A stretch of 64,000 nt of DNA from UBA9300 sp964577305 (GCA_964577305.1 CAZNYS010000007.1:1-64000); one strand, 5' to 3'. Shown: positions 45,714 to 55,497, numbered from the stretch's first letter. Notes: generated from the letters alone by a model not told the origin. Numbers and translations: made by a program.

Positions 45714-45741
45714 CATCACCCTGTATAATTAGTCAGATAGT

Positions 45742-47649
45742 ATGTATGATCTGCTTAACACTATTTCTTCTCCTGATGATCTGAAAAAACTTAAGCCCGA
45801 GGACCTGATTGTTTTAAGCAAGGAACTGAGGCAGTACATCATCGATGTGGTAAGTTGTAATCCCGGTCATTTAGGGGCCAGCCTTGGCGTTGTTGAGCTC
45901 ACCATTGCCCTTCATTATGTTTATAATACACCCTATGACAAAATAGTATGGGATGTGGGGCACCAGGCCTACGGGCATAAAATACTGACCGGCAGACGGG
46001 ATAACTTTCATACAAACCGCAAATACCAGGGTATAAGCGGGTTCCCAAAACGTGAGGAAAGTGAATATGATGCTTTCGGAGTGGGGCATTCATCAACATC
46101 TATATCTGCTGCTCTCGGTATGGCCAAGGCAGTAAAACATAAAGGAGAAAAAAGGCATGTGGTGGCCGTTATAGGTGATGGTGCCATGACTGCGGGACTC
46201 GCTTTCGAAGGGCTGAATAATGCCGGTGCCGAAAAATCAGATATCCTTGTTATTCTGAACGACAATAATATTGCCATTGACCCAAATGTTGGAGCCCTGA
46301 AAGAATACCTTCTGGATGTTACCACGAGTAAAACATATAATAAGTTCAAAGACGAGGTATGGAATGTCTTGGGTAAAATCAGCAAGATGGGTCCCAATGC
46401 CCAGTCACTGGCCAGCAAGCTTGAGACTGGCATCAAAAGTACCATACTGAAGCATTCAAACCTTTTTGAGGCAATGAATTTCAGGTACTTCGGCCCCATT
46501 GATGGTCATGATATCCTTCACCTGAGAAGAATACTTGAAGACATGAAGCGCATCCCCGGGCCCAAACTGCTTCATTGCATCACGAAAAAAGGTAAAGGAT
46601 TCCCTCAGGCTGAGCTTAACCAGACAAAATTTCATGCCCCGGGATTATTCGATAAGGTTACGGGCGAAATTGCACAGTCTGATAACACAATAAAACCTCC
46701 ACGTTTCCAGGATGTTTTCGGACATACTGTCCTTGAACTGGCCAGGCAAAATGAAAAGATTGTTGGGGTAACTCCTGCAATGCCTACCGGCTGCTCATTA
46801 AATATTATGATGAAGGAAATGCCCGAAAGGGCCTATGATGTAGGCATAGCAGAGCAGCACGCCGTAACTTTCTCGGCAGGTATGGCTGCTGAAGGTATGA
46901 TACCTTTCTGCAATATTTATTCAACCTTTATGCAGAGGGCTTATGACCAGGTAATACATGATGTGGCTCTGCAAAACCTGCACGTGGTCTTCTGCCTCGA
47001 CAGGGGTGGACTGGTTGGGGCCGACGGGGCAACACATCATGGCTTCTTTGACCTGTCATATATGCGTGTTCTGCCCAATATGGTAGTATCAGCTCCCATG
47101 GACGAGATAGAGCTGCGTAACCTGATGTATACCGCACAGCTTGAAAAGAACGCGGGGCCTTTCAGTATACGTTATCCCAGGGGAGTGGGACTGAATACCG
47201 ACTGGCAAAGGCCGTTTGAAGAGATCCCTGTGGGTAAAGCCAGGAAACTTGCCGAAGGAGAAAAGGTTGCCGTACTTACCATAGGATATACGGGGAATAG
47301 TGCGCTGCGCGCAGTGAAAAGACTGGAAAAAGAAAATATCAATATCACTCATTACGATATGCGGTTCGTCCAGCCCCTGGATGAAGAAGTGCTGCATGAT
47401 GTCTTCAAAAAACACAAAGCAGTCATCACCGTTGAAGATGGCATGCTTAAGGGAGGTTTTGGATCCGCAGTGCTGGAATTTATGGCCGATAATAATTATA
47501 ATGTCCAGGTTAAGAGGCTTGGCATACCGGATTTTTTCATTGAGCAGGGCACACAGATAGAGCTGAAGAAAGAATGCGGCTTTGATACCGATGGAATATA
47601 TGACACTCTGAAGAATACCTACAAGTCAGTTCAGGCATTTACCGTCTGA
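45742..47649 (+). CDS. dxs: 1-deoxy-D-xylulose-5-phosphate synthase
   Basis: 635 aa. TPP enzyme making DXP for the MEP isoprenoid pathway. Seen: LSKELRQYIIDVVSCNPGHLG-type start, DVGHQAYGHKILTGR with the conserved histidine, TPP motif GDGAMTAGLAFEGLNNAG, VGIAEQHAVTFSAG with the catalytic Glu, and LDRGGLVGADGATHHG. Length is standard. Monocistronic; a palindrome followed by T-rich DNA lies 60 bases downstream. Confidence 0.97.
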   Translation: MYDLLNTISSPDDLKKLKPEDLIVLSKELRQYIIDVVSCNPGHLGASLGVVELTIALHYVYNTPYDKIVWDVGHQAYGHKILTGRRDNFHTNRKYQGISGFPKREESEYDAFGVGHSSTSISAALGMAKAVKHKGEKRHVVAVIGDGAMTAGLAFEGLNNAGAEKSDILVILNDNNIAIDPNVGALKEYLLDVTTSKTYNKFKDEVWNVLGKISKMGPNAQSLASKLETGIKSTILKHSNLFEAMNFRYFGPIDGHDILHLRRILEDMKRIPGPKLLHCITKKGKGFPQAELNQTKFHAPGLFDKVTGEIAQSDNTIKPPRFQDVFGHTVLELARQNEKIVGVTPAMPTGCSLNIMMKEMPERAYDVGIAEQHAVTFSAGMAAEGMIPFCNIYSTFMQRAYDQVIHDVALQNLHVVFCLDRGGLVGADGATHHGFFDLSYMRVLPNMVVSAPMDEIELRNLMYTAQLEKNAGPFSIRYPRGVGLNTDWQRPFEEIPVGKARKLAEGEKVAVLTIGYTGNSALRAVKRLEKENINITHYDMRFVQPLDEEVLHDVFKKHKAVITVEDGMLKGGFGSAVLEFMADNNYNVQVKRLGIPDFFIEQGTQIELKKECGFDTDGIYDTLKNTYKSVQAFTV

Positions 47650-47708
47650 TTTAAGATTCCAGATCAACGATTTAAGATTTCAGATATTATACTTTGTACT
47701 TTCCCTTT

Positions 47709-47728
47709 AGACGCGCCATGGCGTGTCT
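47709..47728. repeat. 20-bp palindrome, dispersed-family copy 1
   Basis: agacgcgcca/tggcgtgtct is a perfect self-complement except one G-T pair, followed by ctac and a T-rich stretch. It shares the gagacg...cgtctc core with the hairpin at 61221-61252. It sits between convergent dxs and the peptidase gene and could act as a two-way terminator. Confidence 0.6.
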
Positions 47729-47742
47729 CTACTTTTGTCTTT

Positions 47743-49974
47743 TTACTTTTGTCTTTGATCTTCCTTCAGGTGTTTTTCCAGGTAATCAGTATACTGTTGC
47801 ATCAGTAAAAGATACGTCGTGATGTTTGTTGCTATACCGTGTGTTCCCGGGGGATAGATCTTCAGGTCAAAATCCTTCCCTGCCATATTTAATGCGTTTA
47901 CCAACTGAAATGTATTCTGGGGATGAACATTATCATCCATCAGTGAATGAGCCAGTAAGAGGTGGCCGTCGAGGTTCGCTGCATGTGTTATTACTGCAGA
48001 TTGCTTATAACCTTCTGCATTATCATCCATCAGTCCCATATACCTTTCTGTAAGTATACAGTCATAAAAAAGGTGATCAGTAACCGGGGCTGCCGTAAGT
48101 GATACTTTAAAAACACCAGGGTGGGTAAGCATGGTATAGCTTGAAGTATAACCACCGTAACTATGACCCCTGATAGCCATATAATCACCGTCAACCCATG
48201 GCAGAGATGCCAGGTATTTAGCGGTTTCAACGAAATCATTCGACTCCCATTTGCCAAGCTGCCTGTGTACAATCTTTTCAAATTCGTATCCGTATCCACC
48301 ATTACCCCTGTTATTAACTGATGCTATTACATAACCTTCCTGCGCCAGCCACTGGTGCCAGCCGTTGGTGCCGAAAGTATTGAAAACACCCTGGGAACCC
48401 GGTCCTCCATATATATCAAGAAACAGAGGGTATGTCTTATTCGCATCAAAATCAACCGGCTTAATAATATACCCGTCAAGCTTCTGTCCGTCAGTGGTTG
48501 TGAAACTGAACAGTTCTTTAGGGGCATAAACATGGGATTCCAGATAGGTCAGAACCCTGCTGTTATCTGTGAATTCCTCAATCACTTTACCTTTAGAACT
48601 CATCAGCAATACTGCCGTGGGATTGTTTACATCTGACCATGAATCAAAATAGTATTGCCCTTTGTCAGAAACATTGACGTTATGGTTTCCCCGGGCTGTT
48701 GTCAGTCTTTTTTTACCTTTCCCGTCAAATCCCACCCGGAAGAGATTCTGCTCTGTAGGTGCTACCTCGGTAGATACATAATACAGTATCTCTTCCCCAG
48801 TATCTATAGCTTCTATCCCTTTTACTTCCCAGTCGCCTGTTGTTACCTGGTTAATGATATTGCCATCATAATCAAAGCGATAAATATTAGCCCAGCCATC
48901 GCGTTCAGAAATCCAGAAGAATTCTTCAATATCATCCGGGAAATACACAAGGTGCAGGTTGCCTGCAAAGAAGTCGAATATATCTATCCATGCATCCGAC
49001 TCTTCCTCCATTACAAGTCTACTGTCACCACTTACCACATCATAGAACCATATTTTCATATTACTCTGAATGCGGTTCATCCACATAACCGCCAGGGTAT
49101 TAGGTTTTGATGTCCAGTAAATACGAGGGATATAGCCACCCTCAAGATCAATATCCATCCATTTCTTATTCCCATTATCTGTATCAATAACTCCAATTTT
49201 CACCTGTGGGGGATTATCGCCAACCTTTGGATATGGTACTTCCATATATTCCGGGTGTTGCCCGGAAAAATCAGTCAGTTTATATATCGGTACTTCTGTT
49301 TCATCCGATTGCCAGTAAGCAATATATTTACTGTCATTTGACCACGACCACCCCTGTACCAAGCCAAATTCTTCTTCCTGTGCCCAGCCGAACCTTCCAT
49401 TATAAACCTGCTCTCGGGCATCATCAGTAAACCGGATATGTTTGTCTGTTTCAAATACAAACTCATACAGGTCACCGTCCTTACCATAACCAACCTTTTC
49501 CCCGTCGGGTGAAATTTCAGCGCTGAAGGCTTGTTTAACTATGAGGTCGAGTGATTTGTCTTTAACCGAATATAAAAAATAATCCGAATTGCCCGAATAG
49601 CGCCAGATTGGGTTGAAGTTACACTGGAACAGTATATAGTTGTAATCCTTTGTCCATGCAAAAGAAACATAACGGAATGGTTGCTCAGTTTCCGGGAAAG
49701 TAAGATCCTCGTTTGAAAACACCTTTTCTTCCTTGCCTGTTTTAATCGTTCTTATCCAGATCTCCTGGATATATTGATCGTTCCGGGTGAAGGAGTATTT
49801 CTCACCATCTTCTATCCATGTCACATTAGACGGTGCCCCTCCGGCATTCAGGTTTCCTGCAGCAAATAATGCCTCACGCAGGTTTGCATATTTTTCTTTC
49901 TGTGCCTGTACTGATACAGGTACAACCAGTATTACAAAAAATAAAACAACTAAAATTCTCTTAAGATTTTTCAT
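47743..49974 (-). CDS. Exported dipeptidyl-peptidase IV-like serine peptidase
   Basis: I choose ATG 49974 because MKNLKRILVVLFFVILVVPV is a signal peptide; 743 aa. An N-terminal eight-bladed propeller region (repeats such as FGWAQEEEFGLVQG, PDGEKVGYGKDG), then the S9 alpha/beta-hydrolase with GHSYGGYTSS (nucleophile), HSLMDDNVHP (Asp) and PGTHGI (His) near the C-terminus. The DPP-IV glutamates EEFG and related residues are visible in the propeller. It should remove dipeptides in the periplasm. Head region is AT-rich; the downstream palindrome faces dxs. Confidence 0.9.
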   Translation of the reverse strand: MKNLKRILVVLFFVILVVPVSVQAQKEKYANLREALFAAGNLNAGGAPSNVTWIEDGEKYSFTRNDQYIQEIWIRTIKTGKEEKVFSNEDLTFPETEQPFRYVSFAWTKDYNYILFQCNFNPIWRYSGNSDYFLYSVKDKSLDLIVKQAFSAEISPDGEKVGYGKDGDLYEFVFETDKHIRFTDDAREQVYNGRFGWAQEEEFGLVQGWSWSNDSKYIAYWQSDETEVPIYKLTDFSGQHPEYMEVPYPKVGDNPPQVKIGVIDTDNGNKKWMDIDLEGGYIPRIYWTSKPNTLAVMWMNRIQSNMKIWFYDVVSGDSRLVMEEESDAWIDIFDFFAGNLHLVYFPDDIEEFFWISERDGWANIYRFDYDGNIINQVTTGDWEVKGIEAIDTGEEILYYVSTEVAPTEQNLFRVGFDGKGKKRLTTARGNHNVNVSDKGQYYFDSWSDVNNPTAVLLMSSKGKVIEEFTDNSRVLTYLESHVYAPKELFSFTTTDGQKLDGYIIKPVDFDANKTYPLFLDIYGGPGSQGVFNTFGTNGWHQWLAQEGYVIASVNNRGNGGYGYEFEKIVHRQLGKWESNDFVETAKYLASLPWVDGDYMAIRGHSYGGYTSSYTMLTHPGVFKVSLTAAPVTDHLFYDCILTERYMGLMDDNAEGYKQSAVITHAANLDGHLLLAHSLMDDNVHPQNTFQLVNALNMAGKDFDLKIYPPGTHGIATNITTYLLLMQQYTDYLEKHLKEDQRQK

Positions 49975-50120
49975 AACTATAATGACTTGAGATAATACAT
50001 TACAATATTTTGGCAGGTATAAAGCTATAAAAAAGAATGGAATGTTGGAATAATGGATTGATGGAATGCTGGTTTGGGGTTTCACCCCACGCCAAAGGGA
50101 CTGACAAAGTTAAGCTAAGG

Positions 50121-50153
50121 CTAAGGCTCCCGCCTTCGCTGGCGCGGGTCTCT
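50121..50153 (+). repeat. GC-rich mosaic repeat, module A (copy 1)
   Basis: The 33 bases ctaaggctccc...cgctggcgcgggtctc recur as the reverse complement at 57761-57796 with only a few differences. It lies in the 180-base gap between the peptidase and a broken gene, inside a longer GC-rich patch. Confidence 0.7.
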
Positions 50154-50268
50154 GACCCATGCCGGGCTTCGGAGGGCAGAGAAGGCTGTGGCTAAGGTTT
50201 AATAACAACCTCTACTTTACTTCATAATATGTATATTGTATAAAGTTTACAAGCTATTATTATAGTAA

Positions 50269-50963
50269 ATGGATAATGATGGAATAATAAAATGGCTCCT
50301 GTCCGGTGATGTATCCATCCAATACCAGGTTTACCGCGATCTTCTCTCGGAAGAAAGAAAAGACCTTCAGGAAAGAATAGCTTCTGAAGGATGGGGAAAA
50401 CGGTTCCTTTCCAAACGTAAGCCTGAAGGACACTGGGGACAGAAATTTTATCAGCCGAAATGGACCTCATCACACTATACACTTCTTGATCTCAGGAACC
50501 TTTTTATTGATCCTGAAAATCAGCTTATAAAAGACTCCATTGAGATAATCCTTGAAAACGAAAAGGGCCAGGATGGGGGAATCCGGCCTTTAGGATCAAT
50601 GAATTAATCAGTATAACAAAGGCAGCTATTGAGTTTATACTCTCACATAAATTATACATCTCAGACAGGACAGGGGAGATTATTAAGAAGGAATTTCTCA
50701 GGTTATCATATCCATCAAGGTGGCGTTACGATATACTCAGGGCTCTGGATTATTTTCAATATTCTGAAATACCATGGGACGATCGTATGAAACAGGCAAT
50801 AAATGTATTGCTAAACAAAAGGAACAGGGATTCAACCTGGAATCTTCAGGCAAAACATTCCGGACAGGTGCATTTCGAAATGGGAAAACCGGGTAAACCC
50901 AGCAGGTGGAATACACTCCGGGCTATGCGGGTACTAAGATTTTATGGGATCGATCATATATAA
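50269..50963 (+). pseudogene. Broken prenyltransferase/cyclase-repeat-type gene
   Basis: Frame 1 encodes 112 aa (KWLLSGDVSIQYQVYRDLL, GHWGQKFYQPKWTSSHYTLLD) and runs to a stop at 50607. From about 50586 a frame two bases later continues coherently to a stop at 50961 (SHKLYISDRTGEIIKKEFL, LSYPSRWRYDILRALDYFQY, RWNTLRAMRVLRFYG). I recall relatives, often labelled nitrogen fixation protein NifH without basis, that are about 310-320 aa and carry a further 100 or so residues between these parts. Here that middle is deleted and the frame shifted. Function unknown; the helical repeats recall terpenoid-cyclase/prenyltransferase folds. Confidence 0.7.
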
Positions 50964-50993
50964 GAATAGGGTTGGAAAATATATGAAACCTGT

Positions 50994-51034
50994 TGATTTG
51001 AGATTTAAGATCAACGATTTAAGATTTAAGAAGT
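50994..51034 (+). repeat. AT-rich dispersed repeat, agatcaacgatttaagattt family
   Basis: Contains the 20-base core agatcaacgatttaagattt at 51008-51027, identical to 47661-47680; degenerate relatives lie at 52270-52299 and, inverted, at 56911-56950. All are intergenic. Confidence 0.6.
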
Positions 51035-51250
51035 GATTATGAAGCCACAGACTAAACGCGGGGATATGGAAAATATATTAAACCAGAACAACTGAGAATT
51101 TAAAAGCTTTTGTTATTTAGGTTTCCACAAAAATTACTTTATTTTATAGCAAACAACAAATTAGTTAATAGCACTTATGTAAACTCTATGTGGCTATAAA
51201 ATACTTTACATAATTAATCAATTTAAACAAACCATAATAAATATAAACCT

Positions 51251-52180
51251 ATGAAAGATCTATTTAACAAAGAATTGATTTTACGTTTTCTGGAAACAAT
51301 CCAGAATTGGATTGTTCAGGAACTGCCCCTGATCATAGTCTTAACGATAGCCCTTATTGTCCTTCTTAGAATAATAAGGTTTGCGATTAAACGATTAAAA
51401 AAAACACTGGTAAAACATTCAGCAAAAAGTGAAAATGTAGATACCGAAGAGTCTGAAAAAAGAATAAATACTCTCACGGGAATAGTCTGGGGCTTACTGA
51501 GAATAATTCTGTGGGCTATCTATATTATGTTAATTCTGCAACAATTCGGGGTAAATATTGCTCCTATACTGGCAAGTGCAGGTATTCTTGGGCTCGCTAT
51601 AGGATTTGGTGCGCAGGAACTGGTAAGGGACTTCATTTCCGGCTTTTTTATCCTTCTTGAAGATCAAGTTCGTACAGGCGATATTGCCATAATAGATGGA
51701 ACAGGGGGTCTGGTTGAAAAAATTGCACTCAGAACGATTACCCTCCGCGACTTTTCCGGTATAGTACATATTTTCCAGAATGGTAAAATCAGCAATCTGG
51801 CAAATATGACAAAAGAATGGTCTGCTATGGTATTTGATATTGGTGTGGCTTATAAGGAAAATACACAGGAAGTAATGGATCTAATGAAACAGGTAGGTAA
51901 TGAACTACAGAATGATCCGAACTTTAAGGATGATATAATTGAACCTGTTGAAGTTTTTGGCTTAGACGAGTTTGCTGACAGTGCCCTGATAATAAAAGCA
52001 CGTATAAAAACCAGACCAGTAAAACAGTGGCAAATAGGCAGGGAATACCGTAAACGCCTTAAAGATGTTTTTGACAAGCATAATATTGAAATCCCATTCC
52101 CCCATACTACACTGTACTGGGGTGAGGAAATATCACCGCTTAAGCTTGATTTAAACAAAACCAGGGTTAATTCTCAATAA
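51251..52180 (+). CDS. Mechanosensitive channel, MscS family
   Basis: 309 aa. A helix at about 20-40 is followed by a charged loop, then two closely spaced helices (LLRIILWAIYIMLILQQFGV; ILASAGILGLAIGFGAQELV) with the MscS pore signature GLAIGFGAQELVRDFISGFF (split to show), and a beta-rich cytoplasmic vestibule domain (VEKIALRTITLRDFSG, IPFPHTTLYW). It should open under hypoosmotic stress. Monocistronic, preceded by 287 bases that hold one AT-rich repeat and no clear gene. Confidence 0.92.
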   Translation: MKDLFNKELILRFLETIQNWIVQELPLIIVLTIALIVLLRIIRFAIKRLKKTLVKHSAKSENVDTEESEKRINTLTGIVWGLLRIILWAIYIMLILQQFGVNIAPILASAGILGLAIGFGAQELVRDFISGFFILLEDQVRTGDIAIIDGTGGLVEKIALRTITLRDFSGIVHIFQNGKISNLANMTKEWSAMVFDIGVAYKENTQEVMDLMKQVGNELQNDPNFKDDIIEPVEVFGLDEFADSALIIKARIKTRPVKQWQIGREYRKRLKDVFDKHNIEIPFPHTTLYWGEEISPLKLDLNKTRVNSQ

Positions 52181-52344
52181 TTCATTCTTGCGATGCAAAA
52201 ACTTTTTCCTAATTTCGCAAGTTACTTTGATTGAAGAATATCGAATCTTGAATGTCGATTTTTGAATTATTCTTAAATCTTAAATCGTTAATCTATATTC
52301 TTCAATCAAGGAGCCCTGATGGCAGGACCGAGTTTTGTTTCTAT

Positions 52345-52431
52345 GCCCGGATGGCGGAATTGGTAGACGCGCTGGTCTCAAACACCAGTGGCAGCAATGC
52401 TGTGTGGGTTCGATTCCCACTCCGGGTACCA
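52345..52431 (+). tRNA. tRNA-Leu (anticodon CAA), CCA encoded
   Basis: Acceptor stem GCCCGGA/TCCGGGT with a G-T first pair, D arm with GGTAGACGCG, anticodon stem CTGGT/ACCAG with loop CTCAAAC (anticodon CAA), a long variable arm, T arm GGTTCGATTCC, discriminator A52428 and encoded CCA 52429-52431. A partial copy of its 3' end follows at 52461-52483. Confidence 0.95.
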
Positions 52432-52460
52432 CCCTGGCCGGTCCTGACCGAAGCGTCAGC

Positions 52461-52483
52461 ATTCGACCCCGGCTCCGGGTACA
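52461..52483 (+). repeat. Partial duplicate of the tRNA-Leu T-arm/acceptor 3' end
   Basis: attcgacccc-ggctccgggtacag resembles tRNA-Leu positions from the T loop to the 3' end (ttcgattcccactccgggtacc), with the last 9 bases (ctccgggta) identical. Such 3'-end copies are left by integrases that target tRNAs. There is no integrase gene nearby. Confidence 0.45.
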
Positions 52484-52484
52484 G

Positions 52485-52515
52485 AAAAAGCCGATGATTT
52501 TCATCGGCTTTTTTG
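52485..52515 (+). terminator. Rho-independent terminator of tRNA-Leu
   Basis: An 11-bp stem (52487-52497 pairing with 52501-52511) with loop ttt, followed by a T-run. Likely ends the tRNA transcript. Confidence 0.85.
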
Positions 52516-52854
52516 TTCCATGTTCCGGATTCCGGGTTCCATGTTCATTATTTACTCCTTCCGGGATTCCGGGATTTCCCCCGGCAGGGGGAAAATAATA
52601 ATAGCCCCGGACGTAGTCCCTGACCGACCATTGGGAGCGTCAGGGTTACACCCGGGGATGAGAAATCCACACGAAAACCCTAGCACCCCTGGCAGGGGTG
52701 AATAGCATTTGATGCTCAATCATGCCGAATAAAATTGGCTGCCGCAGGTGAGCAATAGTGGATAGATGGAATAATGGAATATTGGAACCGAGCAGTGCGA
52801 AACCCAGAGCACTCGTGGGAATAATCCGACCACATATTTCATTTTGTCAGTATC

Positions 52855-53391
52855 CTATTTTATTTTTTCAAAATATTTTTCCAATTCATCATTTCTGATC
52901 ATCTGATTGATTAAAGCAGTATCAGATATTTCGTATTTCCCCGGTCTGTTCTGATCAATATAAAGCTCAAGGAAAGGGTCGGCATCCAATATGTGTTCAT
53001 TAAGTACTTTTGAAGGTACTCCTGAACAATTATTATTTATTTCATAGTTAATATATTCCTTAAAAGTAAAATCAAGGAAAATGCTGTTTTCGCCAATCTC
53101 ACCTCCGAAAATGTATCCGTCAATAAGCCTTGCCCTAAATATATAAATTGTATCGTCTTCTGTAATTTTTATTCGTCCATCATTAATTGAATTATATCTC
53201 GGGTTATAAAATGCAGGATGATGATAAAGTTCCCCCCTTTCGTTCGTACCAACACTAACATTATAAAAATAATCACCTTTAGTTTTATAAACTGCAAATC
53301 CTCGAGGCAGCGCTCTAGGTCCTTTTTCACAGCTAAAAGCTACAATAATAATTATTCCGCAAATGGATACTATGTTTAATATTGTTTTCAT
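52855..53391 (-). CDS. Hypothetical lipoprotein, beta-rich
   Basis: 178 aa. Lipobox IVAFSC (Cys21). The body contains YKTKGDYFYNVSVG and YIFRARLIDGYIFGGE, mostly beta strands with a helical C-terminus ending KYFEKIK. No family recognised. It stands alone, between the tRNA-Leu repeat block and an AT-rich stretch. Its composition is AT-rich, unlike the amidase nearby, so it may be an accessory gene. Confidence 0.65.
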   Translation of the reverse strand: MKTILNIVSICGIIIIVAFSCEKGPRALPRGFAVYKTKGDYFYNVSVGTNERGELYHHPAFYNPRYNSINDGRIKITEDDTIYIFRARLIDGYIFGGEIGENSIFLDFTFKEYINYEINNNCSGVPSKVLNEHILDADPFLELYIDQNRPGKYEISDTALINQMIRNDELEKYFEKIK

Positions 53392-53613
53392 TTTTTCGTA
53401 TGCTTAGCCAATCATAAAAAGTAATAAAGAAAGACTCAGGTTTAATAATAAATATTTTCGCGACAGTCAGTATAGATAATTATTTATCTTAATAATTTAA
53501 CAGTACTATAAAGATTCATTAGTTGCACCTAATCATAGCCATATGATCAAGTAGGAAAAGTCTAAACAGTATATCAAATATATGAAATAATATAATACAA
53601 GTCAAATATATTT
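53392..53613. other. AT-rich stretch between the lipoprotein and the gene remnant
   Basis: No gene, terminator or clear promoter seen; strongly AT-rich. Confidence 0.5.
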
Positions 53614-53925
53614 TCATGTCATTGATTTGATAAACAAGCCAATAGAGTATACTTCTCTGATCTCTTTTCTATCCATCTGATTAAAATAACCTGCAATGAA
53701 TGCCCAATTTAAAATATGATATGCATATACAGGTATACCCACATTATTGCGCTTTCGAATTGCATAATACTCACCCCTGAGGTACTCTTGAGTTTCCCAA
53801 TCAATATTATAGATATAATACCCACCAAAGAACTTCATTATAGCCTCAACTGACCTGAATAATGGGTCAGCTAAACCACAGATTTGTATCTCCTGTTTTA
53901 TCTCTGTCCTGTGTAATACCTTATC
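53614..53925 (-). pseudogene. Fragment of an unrecognised gene (5' end missing)
   Basis: The short frame starts at ATG 53838 (74 aa), yet the same frame is open back to 53925 with coherent residues (EIKQEIQICGLADPLFRSVEA) and no start codon there. The rest (YYIYNIDWETQEYLRGEYYA, IPVYAYHILNWAFIAGYFNQ) looks like real protein. The piece ends just before the amidase 3' end, so it may be the truncated tail of a once longer gene. It could also be a small intact protein from 53838. Confidence 0.4.
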
Positions 53926-53955
53926 TTATTAAGCTGGCTCTGACATTAACTGTTG

Positions 53956-55497
53956 CTATGGAATGAAATCAGGAGGTGAACGATGTTTTGTCCCCTGTTC
54001 ATATGAATATGCAAGTTTTATTAAGGTGGGTTCATCGTACATTCTTCCCAGAAATTGAAGTCCGGCAGGTAAGTTACCTCCTGTAAAACCCATTGGAACG
54101 TTAAAAGCCGGTTGCCCTGTATGAGGTGCAATAACCTGGCTGTTATCTCCCTTGTATTCCTCTTCAAAGAAATCAATTCTGGCAGGTTTATTATTCCAGG
54201 AGGGATATATTATTGCATCCAGTTTTAATGAATCCATTACTCTTTCAATTGCTTCGCGAAATGCAATACGTCTTACATCGGTGTAAGCATCAAGACATTC
54301 AATTTCAGGTTCATTCCACCTTCCACTTCTTTCAGCAAATAATTCCAACCTGTCTGCTACATATTGTGATTTCGTTCCTCCCCTGATAATATCTTCCAGG
54401 GTTTTCAATGTGTCGTTTTTAACATATGTAGCAAGGTAAGATTCCAGGTCTGCCCTGAATTCAGAACACCATTGATTGCGGCTTAAATCTGAAAAACCCG
54501 GTATTACCACCGGATCAGTAATATCTGCTCCCAGTGAATCCAGGTCCGAAATTGCCTGTTCAAATAATAGCTTTACTTCAGGATCAGGGTTATTTTCACT
54601 CAGTTCCCTGAGGACACCTATTCTGGATCCCTTTAAACCATCGTCTTTTAGAAACTCCATGTAATTATCGGGTATTTTGCCTTTAGAATATTCTGTAAGT
54701 GGATCTTCCGGATCATATCCCGCAATAACCTGCAGTACCCTGCAGGCATCTTCAACGGTCCTGCACATTGGTCCCACTACATCATTCCGGAGGTACAGGG
54801 GAACAATTGCACTTCTGCTGATCAATCCCATAGTTGTTCTGAATCCAACGAGTGCACAATGTGAAGAAGGTCCCCTTATCGAGTTACCCGTGTCGGTGCC
54901 CAATCCTACAATCCCAAAATTTGATGCAACGGCAGCAGCAGTCCCTCCACTTGATCCTGCCGGAACATAGTCAGGATTATATGGATTGGATGTTGTTCCG
55001 GCTGTTGAGCTCTCGGTATGCATGGGACTGAAAGCCCACTCTGCCATGTTCGATTTTGCAACTATTATTGCGCCTGCTTCCACCAGTTTCTGTATGATAA
55101 AAGCATCCTCATCTGGAATAAAATCACGCAGGGCAAGGGATCCGGCTGTGGTTGGAAGACTCCCGGTATTTATGTTATCCTTAACTATCAGGGGAATACC
55201 GTGCAAAGGGCGAAGAACCCCTGTTTTCTTATATTCATCATCAAGCCTGTCAGCAATCAGGACAGCATCCGGATTAATGGTTGTTAAGGCATGTATCCTG
55301 TTATCGAGTTTCTCAATCCTTTCCAGGTAGGCTTTCACCAGCTGCCTGCTGGTGTATTTTCCCTCCTTATATGCCTGGTGAATGTCGGCAATGGTCAGTT
55401 CATTTAAATCAATAGATTCCGTTGATTCCGGTGCACGACATCCTGAAAATCCAAGGCTCAGTGCTGTACAGGTTAATAAGATCATTATTTTATTCAT
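53956..55497 (-). CDS. Amidase (AspS/GatA-like amidase signature) lipoprotein
   Basis: 513 aa from ATG 55497 (the frame opens 3 codons earlier). Lipobox LGFSGC. Amidase signature family triad: Lys in GIPLIVKDNINT, Ser in the glycine-rich AGSSGGTAAAVASNFG stretch, and nucleophile Ser in GTDTGNSIRGPS. It should hydrolyse amides outside the cytoplasm; GatA is cytoplasmic, so it is not the tRNA amidotransferase subunit. The C-terminus is RSPPDFIP. A -7-like box (TAATTTTG on the minus strand, 55519-55526) lies about 20 bases upstream. It lies 50 bases downstream of the anti-sigma-like gene but seems separately transcribed. Confidence 0.88.
   Translation of the reverse strand: MNKIMILLTCTALSLGFSGCRAPESTESIDLNELTIADIHQAYKEGKYTSRQLVKAYLERIEKLDNRIHALTTINPDAVLIADRLDDEYKKTGVLRPLHGIPLIVKDNINTGSLPTTAGSLALRDFIPDEDAFIIQKLVEAGAIIVAKSNMAEWAFSPMHTESSTAGTTSNPYNPDYVPAGSSGGTAAAVASNFGIVGLGTDTGNSIRGPSSHCALVGFRTTMGLISRSAIVPLYLRNDVVGPMCRTVEDACRVLQVIAGYDPEDPLTEYSKGKIPDNYMEFLKDDGLKGSRIGVLRELSENNPDPEVKLLFEQAISDLDSLGADITDPVVIPGFSDLSRNQWCSEFRADLESYLATYVKNDTLKTLEDIIRGGTKSQYVADRLELFAERSGRWNEPEIECLDAYTDVRRIAFREAIERVMDSLKLDAIIYPSWNNKPARIDFFEEEYKGDNSQVIAPHTGQPAFNVPMGFTGGNLPAGLQFLGRMYDEPTLIKLAYSYEQGTKHRSPPDFIP

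Larger units (their letters stand above)
52432..52854. other. Repeat- and hairpin-rich region downstream of tRNA-Leu
   Basis: No gene supported. It holds the partial tRNA 3'-end copy, a strong terminator (52485-52515), tttcccccggcagggggaaa (about 52575-52594), a ccctgac...gtcaggg pair, and a GC-rich block beginning aaccgag near 52786 like the 11590 element. Open frames across the tRNA have no coding character. Confidence 0.7.

Noticed and set aside
52252..52705. Open frames crossing tRNA-Leu and the repeats behind it
   Set aside because: They overlap the tRNA and structured repeats and have no family-like sequence.
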